From assembly GCA_018806915.1 (NCBI GenBank), contig JAGKQI010000075.1, positions 434,001-498,000 on the forward strand: DNA of 64,000 nucleotides, read 5' to 3'. Position numbers and translations under genes: made by a program. Shown here in pieces: positions 1 to 9,418 of this stretch. This stretch comes from Phytophthora colocasiae. Its lineage: Eukaryota > Oomycota > Peronosporomycetes > Peronosporales > Peronosporaceae. Position 1 is the first letter of the stretch. Each line of letters opens with the position of its first letter. The notes below the pieces were generated by a model. The model was not told where the DNA came from. It ran no database searches and was given only the letters and a program-made list of their open reading frames with translations.

Positions 1-566
1 CCATTCTCACATTCGACGACTGGAGCTACTTGTGGCGCTAGATATTGGCCAGCCTCTGGTGCGGCGAGTTGTGCTCTCAACACCTGGACGCTTGGCTGGA
101 GAAGAGCTGAATTTGTAGTCTGTGTCGCTGGTACATCCGTAGCTTCGACGACTAAAGCGGGTTGTGCCGCTAGACTCCGGTCAGCACCGGACGCGGCGAG
201 TTGCACTTCCGATGATTGGGTACCGGGCTGAGCAAGAGCTTCCAATGTTTGTACAGCTGTGGGTTGTAGTTGTTCTTCAAGCGCAGAAGTCAAATTTTTC
301 TTGGGCTTATTCTTGCTTTCGCGCGGCCGTCCTCGCTTGCGTGGAGGCTCTCCAGAGGGTGCCTCGCTGCTCGTTAGCTTCGCCTTGTTCTTTGACCCCT
401 TTGGCCTCCCACGTTTCTTAGGAAGTGGTGCTTTTGGCACCTCTGGGGGGCTTGCGATAGGAAGAGAGATTGCTGACCTGGCTCCAACTTCATTGTCGTA
501 GCTCGCTTCCTCTCCAACCTCCCGGGCAGAGAGGCGAAGGGGTGCCTCGCTGTGGTTGCTGTCCAT
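1..566 (-). CDS. AT-hook DNA-binding protein, N-terminal part, runs off left edge
   Basis: The minus-strand frame is open from an ATG at 566 to the window edge (about 188 residues), with an in-frame stop just upstream of that ATG. Two AT-hook cores are visible, KKRGRPKGSKNK at about residues 50-61 and RKRGRPRESKNK at about 77-88, both flanked by lysines and prolines. AT-hooks bind the minor groove of AT-rich DNA, so a nuclear chromatin-associated role follows from the motif. Downstream the chain is rich in Ala, Gln, Val and Pro and looks unstructured, with loosely repeating LAAxxA-type stretches. No catalytic domain is visible in this part; it could lie beyond the window. The family cannot be named further. 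Confidence 0.6.
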   Translation of the reverse strand, partial: MDSNHSEAPLRLSAREVGEEASYDNEVGARSAISLPIASPPEVPKAPLPKKRGRPKGSKNKAKLTSSEAPSGEPPRKRGRPRESKNKPKKNLTSALEEQLQPTAVQTLEALAQPGTQSSEVQLAASGADRSLAAQPALVVEATDVPATQTTNSALLQPSVQVLRAQLAAPEAGQYLAPQVAPVVECEN

Positions 567-699
567 GGAATCCTCGTCCGTTTAAGTAGTTATCGTATTC
601 CACAGGGAGCTACATAATAGCCAACGCGGGTGAAAACGCAAATGATTCGATCATGTTTGAAAGGGATAAGTTTATAGAAAATACTTGGTATAATGGACT

Positions 700-1060
700 T
701 CATACATTCTTTTGCATAGTAAAACCAGCATACACGCGCTCTTCGGAGCGTATCTTAGCGGCAACCAGGTCGAACGAGCCTTCAACAAACCCGCCCATGC
801 TATCCATGTCACCTCTCTGCAGAACGATGCTGTGGCCCTGTAGCCGTTGTTCATGGTGAGCCGCACAACCGCTTCGCCAAGCGACCGGCAGCAGCCGGAG
901 AAGGCGAGGAATGAACGGCTCTTGCCGGTGGCAGTAGGTGACATCCACGTAGTCCAGCTCCAGACGCTTGAGAGACGCCTTTGATGTGGCAGAACTTCCA
1001 GCGACCGACGTCTCGGCCTCCTCAAACGACGTTGTCGTGTCTCAGTCACAGAAGAGGTCT
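700..1060 (-). pseudogene. decayed aldo/keto reductase-like fragment (tentative)
   Basis: Minus-strand translation gives SLKRLELDYVDVTYCHR, close to the 'slqRLqldYvDvvycHRpD' signature of aldo/keto reductases and potassium-channel beta subunits. Further weak resemblance (an xEAVVRxTMNN-like stretch and FDLVA) appears only in a second frame, so at least one frameshift separates the pieces. There is no intact start or full barrel. I read it as a relic in a repeat-rich edge. The match is short and could be chance. Confidence 0.28.
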
Positions 1061-1145
1061 CGTCGTAGGTGGTGCTGGATGCAGAGGGGGCGGATGTTTC
1101 CTCTTCAGACGTGAAAACGCAGATTGTATTGAAGGCCAGATCATA

Positions 1146-2321
1146 TCAACAATGCTTGACTTTGTAAATGTAAAAGGGTACGAGCTTGGCTTTCCAGCTA
1201 CACGGCACATCGACGTTTTTGGCCATCTCGAAGGAACTGCAGAAACGGTTAGTGCATAGTTTTCGATGGCGAGGGCAGAAGTTTACACCACTCATCAAAA
1301 TACGTACGGTGGACATCGAGATGAGTTGCGCTTTCACCTTCTCGATAACTTTTTGTTGGAAGAGCATGTTGCTCCAGTATACAACGGTGGCGTCTGCAAC
1401 GGGGAATTCGTGGGGGAGCTGGATATCAGTAACATCCCGGCAAATAAAGGACGCCCTCTCTTGAAATGCCCGGTAGTATAGACTATTTCTCATAGCATTT
1501 ACACCAGCACGCTGGATATCTTGGCGAATCTCTATGCCAATAGCACGTTGCACGTGGGTCTGGAGTATCAGTTGGGCAACCACGTTACCGAGTCCAGCCC
1601 CAATGTCCACGAAAACGTCACCATCAACCACATGAACTTCCTCCAGGAGCTTTGTTATACCAGCAGGTAAAATCTCACCGACATTACGGTAGATGGAGTG
1701 CCCATTGTACGTCTTGACCAACTTGGCGCGAATTGCCACAAAAATACTTGCAACAGCTTCCTCTGCTTTCATTGGCAAAAATGATGGTGGTGTTGTCGTC
1801 TCTGCTGGTCGCATCGAGACTGTCGTTGCTGGTACAGTAGTCCTTGCCGCTATCCTGGAGGCTTCAGGACGAATATTGAGCGGGGGATCAGCCTCGGGAG
1901 CTTGAGAGGACGCTAACTCCACAGATGTGAAGGCCCCCATCGACTGGCCCTGAGAGTGTATCTGCAAATCAACCCCCAGTGGCGTTATGGCACTTGCATC
2001 CGGCCGATTCGAAGCGCTAGCACGAGGTGCCCTTGGTAGTTGAGGAGCTGTCGCAATAGCTCGTAGTTGCTGAATTACCGCAGGAGGCCGCCCTCGAGAC
2101 CGCTGCACTGGCGTAAAAAAACTTCGAGGGAACTGCGAGATTTGGTTGCCATACGATCTTTTCAAAGACCTTAGCCGCTGTTTCGCGGCGGAAATCTGCC
2201 CTGTGTGACGCATGTTGTGCACCACGTTTGCCCACACGATTCGCGCGCCGGCATCCTCGTATCGCCGCACTAGTTGGACGAGTTGCTTGTCGTCGTCGAA
2301 GCTGAATGATGTTCTGACCAT
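1146..2321 (-). CDS. DOT1-like histone lysine methyltransferase with Myb/SANT-like N-terminus
   Basis: The frame encodes 391 residues from the ATG at 2321; the open frame extends 14 codons upstream without another ATG. Residues about 1-70 look like a Myb/SANT-type helical module with basic helices. The middle is low-complexity Ser/Thr/Pro. From about residue 190 it resembles the DOT1 methyltransferase fold: a helical lead-in, SAM motif I as FVDIGAGLGNVVAQ, an acidic GIEIRQD strand, and a VVYWSNMLF strand in the place of the DOT1 VxxNNFxF motif. DOT1 methylates histone H3 Lys79 with SAM in the nucleus. The Asn-Asn-Phe motif is altered here, so activity on H3 is uncertain. The gene sits among transposon fossils, and I recall DOT1-domain genes being numerous in Phytophthora, so it may be part of a dispersed family. 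Confidence 0.72.
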   Translation of the reverse strand: MVRTSFSFDDDKQLVQLVRRYEDAGARIVWANVVHNMRHTGQISAAKQRLRSLKRSYGNQISQFPRSFFTPVQRSRGRPPAVIQQLRAIATAPQLPRAPRASASNRPDASAITPLGVDLQIHSQGQSMGAFTSVELASSQAPEADPPLNIRPEASRIAARTTVPATTVSMRPAETTTPPSFLPMKAEEAVASIFVAIRAKLVKTYNGHSIYRNVGEILPAGITKLLEEVHVVDGDVFVDIGAGLGNVVAQLILQTHVQRAIGIEIRQDIQRAGVNAMRNSLYYRAFQERASFICRDVTDIQLPHEFPVADATVVYWSNMLFQQKVIEKVKAQLISMSTVRILMSGVNFCPRHRKLCTNRFCSSFEMAKNVDVPCSWKAKLVPFYIYKVKHC

Positions 2322-2516
2322 TGAATTCACCTGGTGGCGAGTAGGAAAATCCCGTATTGACAATTGGTGAAGTTGTTTGAAATAAATTATGGAAAATCAG
2401 TCTTGGTTTTATGTTCACGAGCCGGAACATTTTGTCAGAGACGCGACTTCGCAGAGTTTTCTGATTGGTAGTATTCGAATACAGGTTGGGTTAGGCTTGA
2501 ACACTTGTCAACCAGG

Positions 2517-2585
2517 GCATTCTGACCCTTTTGATGGCGGTATGGCTTCCCATCTTGTAGGTTGGCATCAAAAGGGTCAGAATGC
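2517..2585. repeat. 20-base perfect inverted repeat (hairpin-forming)
   Basis: GCATTCTGACCCTTTTGATG at 2517-2536 is matched exactly in reverse complement at 2566-2585, with a 29-base loop. It may be a MITE-like stem or a terminal or subterminal repeat of the adjacent pogo-type fossil. No target duplication was recognised. Confidence 0.7.
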
Positions 2586-2678
2586 ACCGCTTGTTCACAA
2601 AAGGGTTAAGAAAAACGCGTTAACGTGTAAGATACAAGCACTCGGGCTCAAGGGGTTAAAATAAAAAAAATAAAAATT

Positions 2679-3150
2679 TTAAATACGTACTTGCAGGTCT
2701 TCCCGTCGTTTTGTGCCACGGTGCGTAATACGTCGGACAGTGAGACGGTTGCGCTTTAAAAAGCGAGTCACCCACGCTCTTAGTGCTCCAAAGCGGCGGG
2801 ATAGAGCAAACGCTGGGTCAAACTTAGCAATTATGAGCATGATGCATTTTACAGTGACGCAGCGACTTTTTTCGCGTCGCATTGAATTGATCCAGTCGAT
2901 TAATCTACAATAGAAAATAGATTAAGTTTTAATTTCAATGCGTTAATAACGTTCACAACTTACCGCGATTCCAGCTCTGGAAATCTAACATACTTCTTCT
3001 GCTGGGTTTGTACAGTAGTGTAGCATTTGTTAGGTGCTTTAGCCTTTGCGGTTGCTAACGTTTTTTCTGAGCTTTCCAGCGATACACAGTTGACCTATGT
3101 ACTTTGAAGTCTTTAGCAACGGCAACAGCTGATTGGGCTTCAGCCGCGCA
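2679..3150 (-). pseudogene. pogo/Tigger-type (CENP-B HTH) transposase fossil
   Basis: Reading the minus strand, a first helix-turn-helix appears as AVAVAKDFKVHRSTVYRWK near 3070-3140. After a one-base frameshift there is a Lys/Gln-rich linker ending near a plausible GT donor. The second part (2679-2882) holds RFLKRNRLTVRRITHRG, characteristic of the Tc5/CENP-B second HTH of pogo-like transposases. The DDE catalytic domain is absent, so only the DNA-binding half survives. A short intron between the two parts is possible. Confidence 0.6.
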
Positions 3151-3357
3151 AGCTCCCTACAGTCACCACGTTCAGTTAGATACATAAGTAAAAGCATAGC
3201 GTTCCTAATAACTTACATGGAACTTCTTTCTGTTGCTGTTTTTTGGTTTCCGCATTGCGGAAAATTGCGCTCTGCCAGGATGGAAGTCGTGGCTGGCAAT
3301 AGCCCGCACCAGCAATATAACCTCATAAGGTTTATTTATGTTTTGCTGTTTGCAGAC

Positions 3358-3422
3358 CAATAAAATCTGTCTCACTCCACCCGCATTTTACGGTAACGTT
3401 TTCTCTCTATTGATGAACTCTC
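3358..3422. repeat. 65-base direct repeat, copy 1
   Basis: This copy is identical by eye over 65 bases to 6036-6100 and in the same orientation. It lies left of the decayed tyrosine recombinase, so the two copies bracket about 2.6 kb. It may be the terminal repeat of the element or two remnants of another repeat. Confidence 0.85.
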
Positions 3423-3949
3423 GGCTGTCCAAAATGACCTTCGAGGTTTTTTCCCATCGATCCGCCACAGCGGTTCATTCTCCTCCGATATCAGCGCTTT
3501 AGCAGAGGGAGCGTACACGAAGAGCTCCAATGGACCACAGCATTGGCCTGCAGACCCCAGCGCCGGACGTGTCATCACATAAAGCAAGTCACGCTGCCCC
3601 TCCTGTGGGAGTTAGCGCTCTAACTTCTACCCATGCAGGGCTGGCGGAATGCCTGCCACACGTTTTGCGTGCGCTGGCAGCGTCCCTAGATGCTTTTGAC
3701 TGGGGTTTTTGCTGATATAGTGGGTGCGGAGTGGTTGTGCTGTGTGGTAGACTATTTATTGACCTTGTTTGTGATGCTCACCGCGAGGCTGTTGTATGTA
3801 TGCTGTGTTTGCTGTCATTTAGATATGTAAGCGTACCATTACAACCGGTTAAAGTGATCACATGGTGACCTGAGCTACAATTTCCAAGTCTTTCTGCTTC
3901 ATATATGCGTGTCAGGTGTGCACAGGTCGATGATACCGTTGCTTGCTCT

Positions 3950-5750
3950 ACGAGTGATGTACGCGGATGCATAAGCGCTTCAAACTCACGCGTCGATGCT
4001 CAAGTCTCAGCTTCCTCCAGCGTTTTCGCAAAGATCGGCTGTCTTCGACGTGTTTTTCCCATCGATTTGGCTCAGCTTCGCATTGGTTTTCTGGTCCAAG
4101 TCCTGCCCTCAGCGTCCAGAGGGTCTGCTTCCACATTCGGTAAGATACGCCGTTGCGTTCTACAGGCGATGCAGGTATGTTCACGTCGCGACTCTCCGGC
4201 GATTATCATTATGTTAATGCATGCCTTCAGATCGGCGCGCACAAATTGTTGCATTTCTTCTGCGTCGCATGCCATCAGTCTCCATCGTGTACCAGTTGAA
4301 GAAGCAACCAGCCAACGTGTGAGCTTCCACAACGACGTCATTCTGCCCTGGGGCAACTGGGGTGCGCCCTAACATTAGAAGAACCGGAAGTGCATGGTGA
4401 CGGCTGTGGTGCGTTACTTGTCTGCGTTTCATGCATAGCAACAAGCGTATGCAGCGTTTGCCGCATCGTCCCGATGGATACCAGCATTTGAGTTATCGCC
4501 GCACCAAGAGCCGCTGTGTCACCGCCACTACGATTTCCAAGCTGGGCGTGATTTCTTCTGCACAGCACCCGCAATTGACGACCCCATTGATACAAGACTC
4601 TAGTGTCAATCGAGCACCCAGCGTTGAGTTGGTGACATCTAGAGCTTCATGAAAACGGTATAGGTAGTGCGACGTGAAGCCAGACACGCTCTGCTCTTCC
4701 TCCACTGCTGCTGCGACTCGAGATGTATCCGGAGCAGCGCTGCCATTGCAGCATCCAAGACAGCACCATCAACGTTGAGGTTTACGTCAGCGGCAGACAC
4801 GTTCTTGAACAGCTGAGCCCGGCAGCTAGCAGCCGAGCGTACTCGAGATCAGGCAGTTGCGCCTTCAACGACACAATCGACGGCGTGATGCAAGGTAGAT
4901 GCGGATCCTGGTACCCAGCGAGCACCTTACCAACGCTTTGGTCCTCTCGTGTGGTGGTGCCGACGTAAGCGACCGCCTTGGTTAGCGAGTCAACAGCCAT
5001 AAGCCCTCTTGTCGAGATCCACTGGATCGCGAGTTTCGGCGAAGTCATCGCGTGAGCAGCAGCACCTCGTCTCAAGGAGTGACTGCTTAGCCCGGGTGTG
5101 GTTTAGAAGGCAGTGGGGCAGCGGATTTTGAGAGACGCCCGTGATCAACGCGATGATGTCGTTGATGTACTTGGCTACATGGTCTCTCTCTTATGCGTTT
5201 GGCTGCGGGCTCCTTTGAGTCCTGCTTTCTTCAAGACTCTCCCAATGCAGAATCTTCGTCTTGTTCGCGTCAGCAAATGACGTAAGGCTTGCAATACCGT
5301 GCATGTGGCATCCAATGCACTGCAACTTTGTAGATCAGATGCCTTGCACTACCTCGTCCTTGATACATGAACATACACATAGAGTTGGCTGTATCAATGG
5401 CACGACCTAGCCACATCAGTATTAGTACCGCAGCATCATGTAGACTCTTGTAGCCATTTCCAACCCCCTAATACTAGTTTCTTGTACAAGCAGACGCATA
5501 TCCAAGCCACGCAATAGCAGCAGCCATTTTATCGAATTCGCTTGCTGTCTGACATGACTGCTTCGCTAGTTGACCTACGGACATATACTGCCTTCCGAGG
5601 TGGCACTCCTTGGCAGTACGTCTATGATGATCTTTCCCGCTTTCAAATCATCAAGATAGATCGTCCTGGTTCTGAAGGTTCCAAAGCATTTCATTGTTGC
5701 TGCTTCTTGCTCCTGCCGTTCCTTTACAGGGACATCGAGGCTCCTCTCGG
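3950..5750 (-). pseudogene. Crypton-type tyrosine recombinase, decayed
   Basis: Several frames of the minus strand join into one recognisable protein, broken by stops and frameshifts. In order: a lead-in with KDEVVQGI and KILHWES-like pieces (about 5240-5420); the catalytic HxxR motif as SHSLRRGAA (about 5065-5085) followed by LAIQWISTRG; then TTREDQSVGKVLAGYQDP and LPDLEYARLLAAG (about 4800-4960); then C-terminal helical text such as ITQMLVSIGTMRQTLHTLVA (about 4440-4500). Tyrosine recombinases of this kind (Crypton-like, multicopy in Phytophthora) cut and rejoin DNA through a tyrosine nucleophile. I could not confirm the catalytic tyrosine or the first arginine. The copy is clearly dead. 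Confidence 0.58.
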
Positions 5751-6035
5751 CACCGGTGCGCTGCATCTTTTGAATGGCGGGGGCGTAAGAATTTGGGGAG
5801 GAGAGTCGTAGTTATTCTAATAATGCACATTTAGACTTGATTAAAGTATTGCCCGATCCATTTTCTATTGTTAATTGCCGTATGTCGTAACTTACGAACA
5901 CCTTAGGAATTTTTATGGATGGCCTGTGATTGGTCAAAACAAACTTTGGCCAGATTTGATTGGTGAGTTCCGTCTCGAATTCGAAAGGGTTAGGAAAGGG
6001 GTCTTCCTGTGTTTGGAAAATAATTGCTTATCCTA

Positions 6036-6100
6036 CAATAAAATCTGTCTCACTCCACCCGCATTTTACGGTAACGTTTTCTCTCTATTGATGAACTCTC
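6036..6100. repeat. 65-base direct repeat, copy 2
   Basis: Exact second copy of 3358-3422 in the same orientation. It is followed within 10 bases by two back-to-back palindromes at 6109-6150. Confidence 0.85.
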
Positions 6101-6108
6101 TGCTCCCT

Positions 6109-6150
6109 GTCACAACTTGTGACATCGGCTTGTGACTCACAAGCCGATGT
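6109..6150. repeat. two overlapping perfect palindromes
   Basis: GTCACAA-c-TTGTGAC spans 6109-6123. It runs into arms ACATCGGCTTGTGA (6122-6135) and its reverse complement (6137-6150), separated by one base. This could be a cruciform-prone element end. Confidence 0.75.
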
Positions 6151-6239
6151 TTAAAGCGATCGTGACATTACAACCAGGTTCTCGGCCTTTGCCAACTCCA
6201 TTCGTTGGAGTATTTAATGAAGTAAATACTGCGCTTAGC

Positions 6240-6500
6240 TACCCGAGCCGTCTTCAAGTCATTGTCGATGTCCTTGAAGTCGAATATCCTTGTGACACCA
6301 AATACTTAACAACATCGAGATGCCCTTGTTCAGCAGCGTAGTGTACAGGGTTTCAGGTGGAGAACATCCAGGCAACCATATCTAGCAGCATTAATATCTA
6401 TGCAACTGTCGTTGCATATATCCGGGTGATGTTGAGTTAGCCAAGCAAGAACATCGACATGACCGTAACATGCTGCCCAAGTAAGATCAACTTTAGCTTG
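6240..6500 (-). pseudogene. ankyrin-repeat gene relic
   Basis: The minus strand encodes ankyrin units TWAACYGHVDVLAWLTQHHP and, in another frame, AAEQGHLDVVKYLVSQGYS, separated by a frameshift and degraded text. The A-A-x-x-G-H-x-x-V-V-x-W/Y-L pattern is diagnostic of ankyrin repeats. No intact frame remains. Confidence 0.55.
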
Positions 6501-6572
6501 TCATTGTACTGCGATAGCGTGCACATTCTGGCTGTGTGCTGGGTCAGTACTGGTGGGTGACCTGGTAGAGTG

Positions 6573-7453
6573 TTACATGCTTGAATTAAGGTTAATGGGG
6601 ATTGGGCTGCGAGCAAACTTCTTGTTGCGTGAGCCTTCGAGGCGAGGGTGCATGGGTGGTCTAGCGGCGTCTCCACCAAGCCCAGCCCCAAAGCCTGCTG
6701 CAGCGCCCAAGCGAGGCGTGTTCGGCGTTTTCTACGAACAGTAATTGATCAGCGTTAGGCTTGAATTCCAAGATCGTCACAGTTCCACCGTTTTATCAAC
6801 GTACCGGATCCTGTCGTTCGCTCTCCTTTGTCATCAGTTGGTACTGCATCGGAGGAAGCCTCACGCCATACTCGTTCGAGATCAATGGTAGGGGGATGCT
6901 ATTGCGCTTTTCTGCCAATTCCATCATCAGCTACAATGTAAAACATAGTGTCAGTTTCTAGTTACTTCTTGCAGAGCAACAACAATTGCCTATTTACCTC
7001 ACGAGGCGGCACTTGAGCATAGTGGTGGTTCAATCTCGATGAAATGGCAAGCCGGATGTCATCCGGGTCAATTGTCTACACCAAAAGACAAAACGATAGC
7101 GTTACACCTCGTCTTCCATCTAAATCTCGTATCGTATACCTGTTTATCCGCGTACATGGAGTACTCTTGAGCATCTGAGAGGATCTCGGTCACGTAGCCT
7201 ACATGCCATGATGTAAATCATTAGACAGCAATAATTGTAACAATAATTGTGGCAATGCCTTACGGTGCACAAACTCTTGGAGCTGCGCCACGACACGCGG
7301 CTCGTATTTGTCTGCACCCATGGACTCCAGCAGCTGACGCATCGAAACAGAGTCAAGCGGCTCCACGTTGGCCCCTTCTTCACGCTCGTTGGCGTCGCCG
7401 TCGTCCTCGTGGAGGCGCTTCATGCCCTTGCCGACTTTAGTGTCGCTAACCAT
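6573..7453 (-). CDS. TAF9: TFIID/SAGA subunit TAF9 (five exons)
   Basis: The model is five exons: 7453-7264, 7198-7140, 7075-6998, 6930-6805 and 6731-6573. All introns start GT and end AG, phases agree, and the product is 203 residues. The histone-fold pair is plain: MRQLLESMGADKYEPRVV, then after intron 1 RYVTEILSDAQEYS, then TIDPDDIRLAISSRLNHHY. This is the TAF9 signature (YEPRVxxQLxEF...RYV, then DxDDVRLA). TAF9 pairs with TAF6 in TFIID and SAGA to help assemble the RNA polymerase II preinitiation complex. The C-terminal exon is Gly/Ala/Pro-rich with basic residues. It follows the cytochrome b5 gene on the same strand with only about 66 bases between the coding parts, so the two may be arranged head to tail with a very short promoter. 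Confidence 0.9.
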
Positions 7454-7519
7454 TTTGCTAAATAAGTGTCACGAAAATAATTGTACCTTTTTCTAAGGGT
7501 TAATCCTTTGATTTACCTA

Positions 7520-9007
7520 CTAAAAGCTTTTGAACGTGTGCTCTTGCGGTTTAATGCGCCATGATGTGTACTGCTGCAACTCGTGGATAAAAGCTTCAGA
7601 CGGTTGCACTTTGGGCTTGGGCATTGCAGCTAGATCGAATTCAGAGAGCTCTCCAATGTAGAATTGTTTGAGGTAGCGGAACGACTGGCGACTGGCATGG
7701 TAGATCTCAAACATGACTGTCGAATCCACGTTCATTGCTTCCTGGGCGATTAACTCGGAACCGCCAGGGTGTTCAGGGATCCACCGCGTAATGTCTAGCA
7801 CCATTCCTTGCATAACGAGCCACACCTCGCCCAATTGGTTTCGACGAACGACTTCCTCCCAACGAATAGCATCCTTCCGAACACGCGTCTCAAACTCTCC
7901 GAATCGCCGTTGACAAACCTCCTGCAGACCAATGCATCCGACAGTGATAGCTGCTGCTAGCAGATCATCAGTCACTGAAGGGTCAAACTGAAATTCAGTG
8001 CCATCATTTCGTGCTTCATGCTCGAGATACAACAGCACCCGATCGAATGTACAGCAATCCACGTCCACATCGATAGTAGAGGATGCGTCTTTGTGAACGC
8101 CTTTGCCTGACAGCACAGCCGACGACAGTTTAATGCACGGGAAAAGTAGTTTCTTCTTGACAGGAAACTCCTCTTCGTCATTCGTGAGAACAGTGACGAC
8201 ATCTGAGCGCATCGACGCCAAACCAGCAGAGTCAATTGGTGTAACGTTCAGCAGTTCAAATGCTAGAGACTGAGCTCCTTCAGACGATACAAACACTTGC
8301 ACGTCTTCATCAACCCGACCACGATATGAATCGGGCATTGTGAATTCCGTCTCGTCTTCATCTTGGGCATCAATCTCCAGCACGCGGATGAAATAGTCCC
8401 GACCATCCTTATACGGCATTACAATCCTCTCGTGCTCTGTCAGCACTCGTTGCCACGTGTATTTAGCAAACGCCGCTGCGAATTCGTTTGCATCCGTCAC
8501 TATCGAAGCAACAGGTGGTTGTGGCGTTTCCGTTTCCACCGCTTCTTCATCACTTTCTTCATCTTTTTCTAGCAGTGGACGGATCTCAATTGCCACTGCA
8601 TTGACAATAGGCACCCGCTCCGTGAACAACGTCCATTTCTCCGTTTGGAACCTGCAGAGCTCTAAGTTGATCATCTGCGGGTGTGTTAACGCGATGGATC
8701 CAGACGGAACCGCCTCATGAGGACGAGCAGCCACTACAAACTGCGCATGCAGTCTCGGATGAATTAGAGCTGAACCATCAGGCCCCGCTGCGTCGACGGG
8801 GAAGTCATCCGGGTGCATTAGTGCGCAATGACGCAGCGCTGCCAACTGCTCGGAAGCGACTTGAAGCTCGTCCAGCTCCTCCACACGTAGAGACTGCGTC
8901 CAGACGAGAGTGTTGGTCCCTTGCTGCTGCTGTTTAAGACGGAGTACCGCCGCCATGGCGGGCGCGCGGATATCACCCGCAGGATTATTGTTGGCATTCC
9001 AGGGCAT
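7520..9007 (-). CDS. NSF-N-like / Skp1-like / cytochrome b5 fusion protein
   Basis: Single-exon frame of 495 residues. Residues about 45-260 resemble the N-terminal substrate-binding domain of NSF/Sec18: PSGSIALTHPQ matches the NSF 'PGSIAxxxxQR' strand, and FAAAFAKYTWQRVL with a later RGRVDEDVQVFV matches the second subdomain. No AAA ATPase follows. Residues about 280-385 look Skp1/BTB-like (TNDEEEFPVKKKLLFPC, then LLAAAITVGCIGLQEVC). Residues about 390-460 form a cytochrome b5 domain with the heme-ligand motif HPGG at about 412-415 and a second histidine in EIYHASRQS at about 435. Function is unknown. The parts suggest membrane-trafficking or ubiquitin-ligase-type scaffolding combined with heme or redox sensing, which is inference. 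It could be a degenerate b5 module without heme. Confidence 0.75.
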   Translation of the reverse strand: MPWNANNNPAGDIRAPAMAAVLRLKQQQQGTNTLVWTQSLRVEELDELQVASEQLAALRHCALMHPDDFPVDAAGPDGSALIHPRLHAQFVVAARPHEAVPSGSIALTHPQMINLELCRFQTEKWTLFTERVPIVNAVAIEIRPLLEKDEESDEEAVETETPQPPVASIVTDANEFAAAFAKYTWQRVLTEHERIVMPYKDGRDYFIRVLEIDAQDEDETEFTMPDSYRGRVDEDVQVFVSSEGAQSLAFELLNVTPIDSAGLASMRSDVVTVLTNDEEEFPVKKKLLFPCIKLSSAVLSGKGVHKDASSTIDVDVDCCTFDRVLLYLEHEARNDGTEFQFDPSVTDDLLAAAITVGCIGLQEVCQRRFGEFETRVRKDAIRWEEVVRRNQLGEVWLVMQGMVLDITRWIPEHPGGSELIAQEAMNVDSTVMFEIYHASRQSFRYLKQFYIGELSEFDLAAMPKPKVQPSEAFIHELQQYTSWRIKPQEHTFKSF

Positions 9008-9109
9008 CTTTGTTGGTGGTTAGTGTTATAGGACTTGTGTGTAGGTTGTGTACAGAAGACCAAATCTGCATAAGCCCACGGCTGTCGGCCGCTTCCTTGG
9101 TTGGACTGC

Positions 9110-9390
9110 TGGACGATCACACACAACACGTTGGCGAACCAGCACGCCATCGACGTTGCTGCATTCCTCGATATCGTTGGATGGCTCAACGAAAATATGC
9201 ATACACTTGCACTACAAACGCGATGGATAATGCCGCTTCAAACGGCCACTTGAGTGTCGTGAATGTAATCGTAAGGAAGGCTGCACAGTAGTGGCCATGG
9301 ACAACGCTGTTGGCCACAGTTACTAGCGAGTTGTTCAATGGTTACATGAAAACCAAATTGACTGCCGAATTGTATCATGATAATGGTAAG
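9110..9390 (+). pseudogene. ankyrin-repeat gene relic
   Basis: Plus-strand pieces in different frames read DIVGWLNEN, then NAMDNAASNGHLSVV, then EGCTVVAMDNAVG and RVVQWLHENQ, with a stop and frameshifts between them. This is the multicopy oomycete-style ankyrin pattern. It sits between the start of the cytochrome b5 fusion gene and the apparent 3' end of the cysteine-rich gene. Confidence 0.5.
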
Positions 9391-9418
9391 TTGTTTTTGT
9401 TTTATTTACGCCTGCCGT

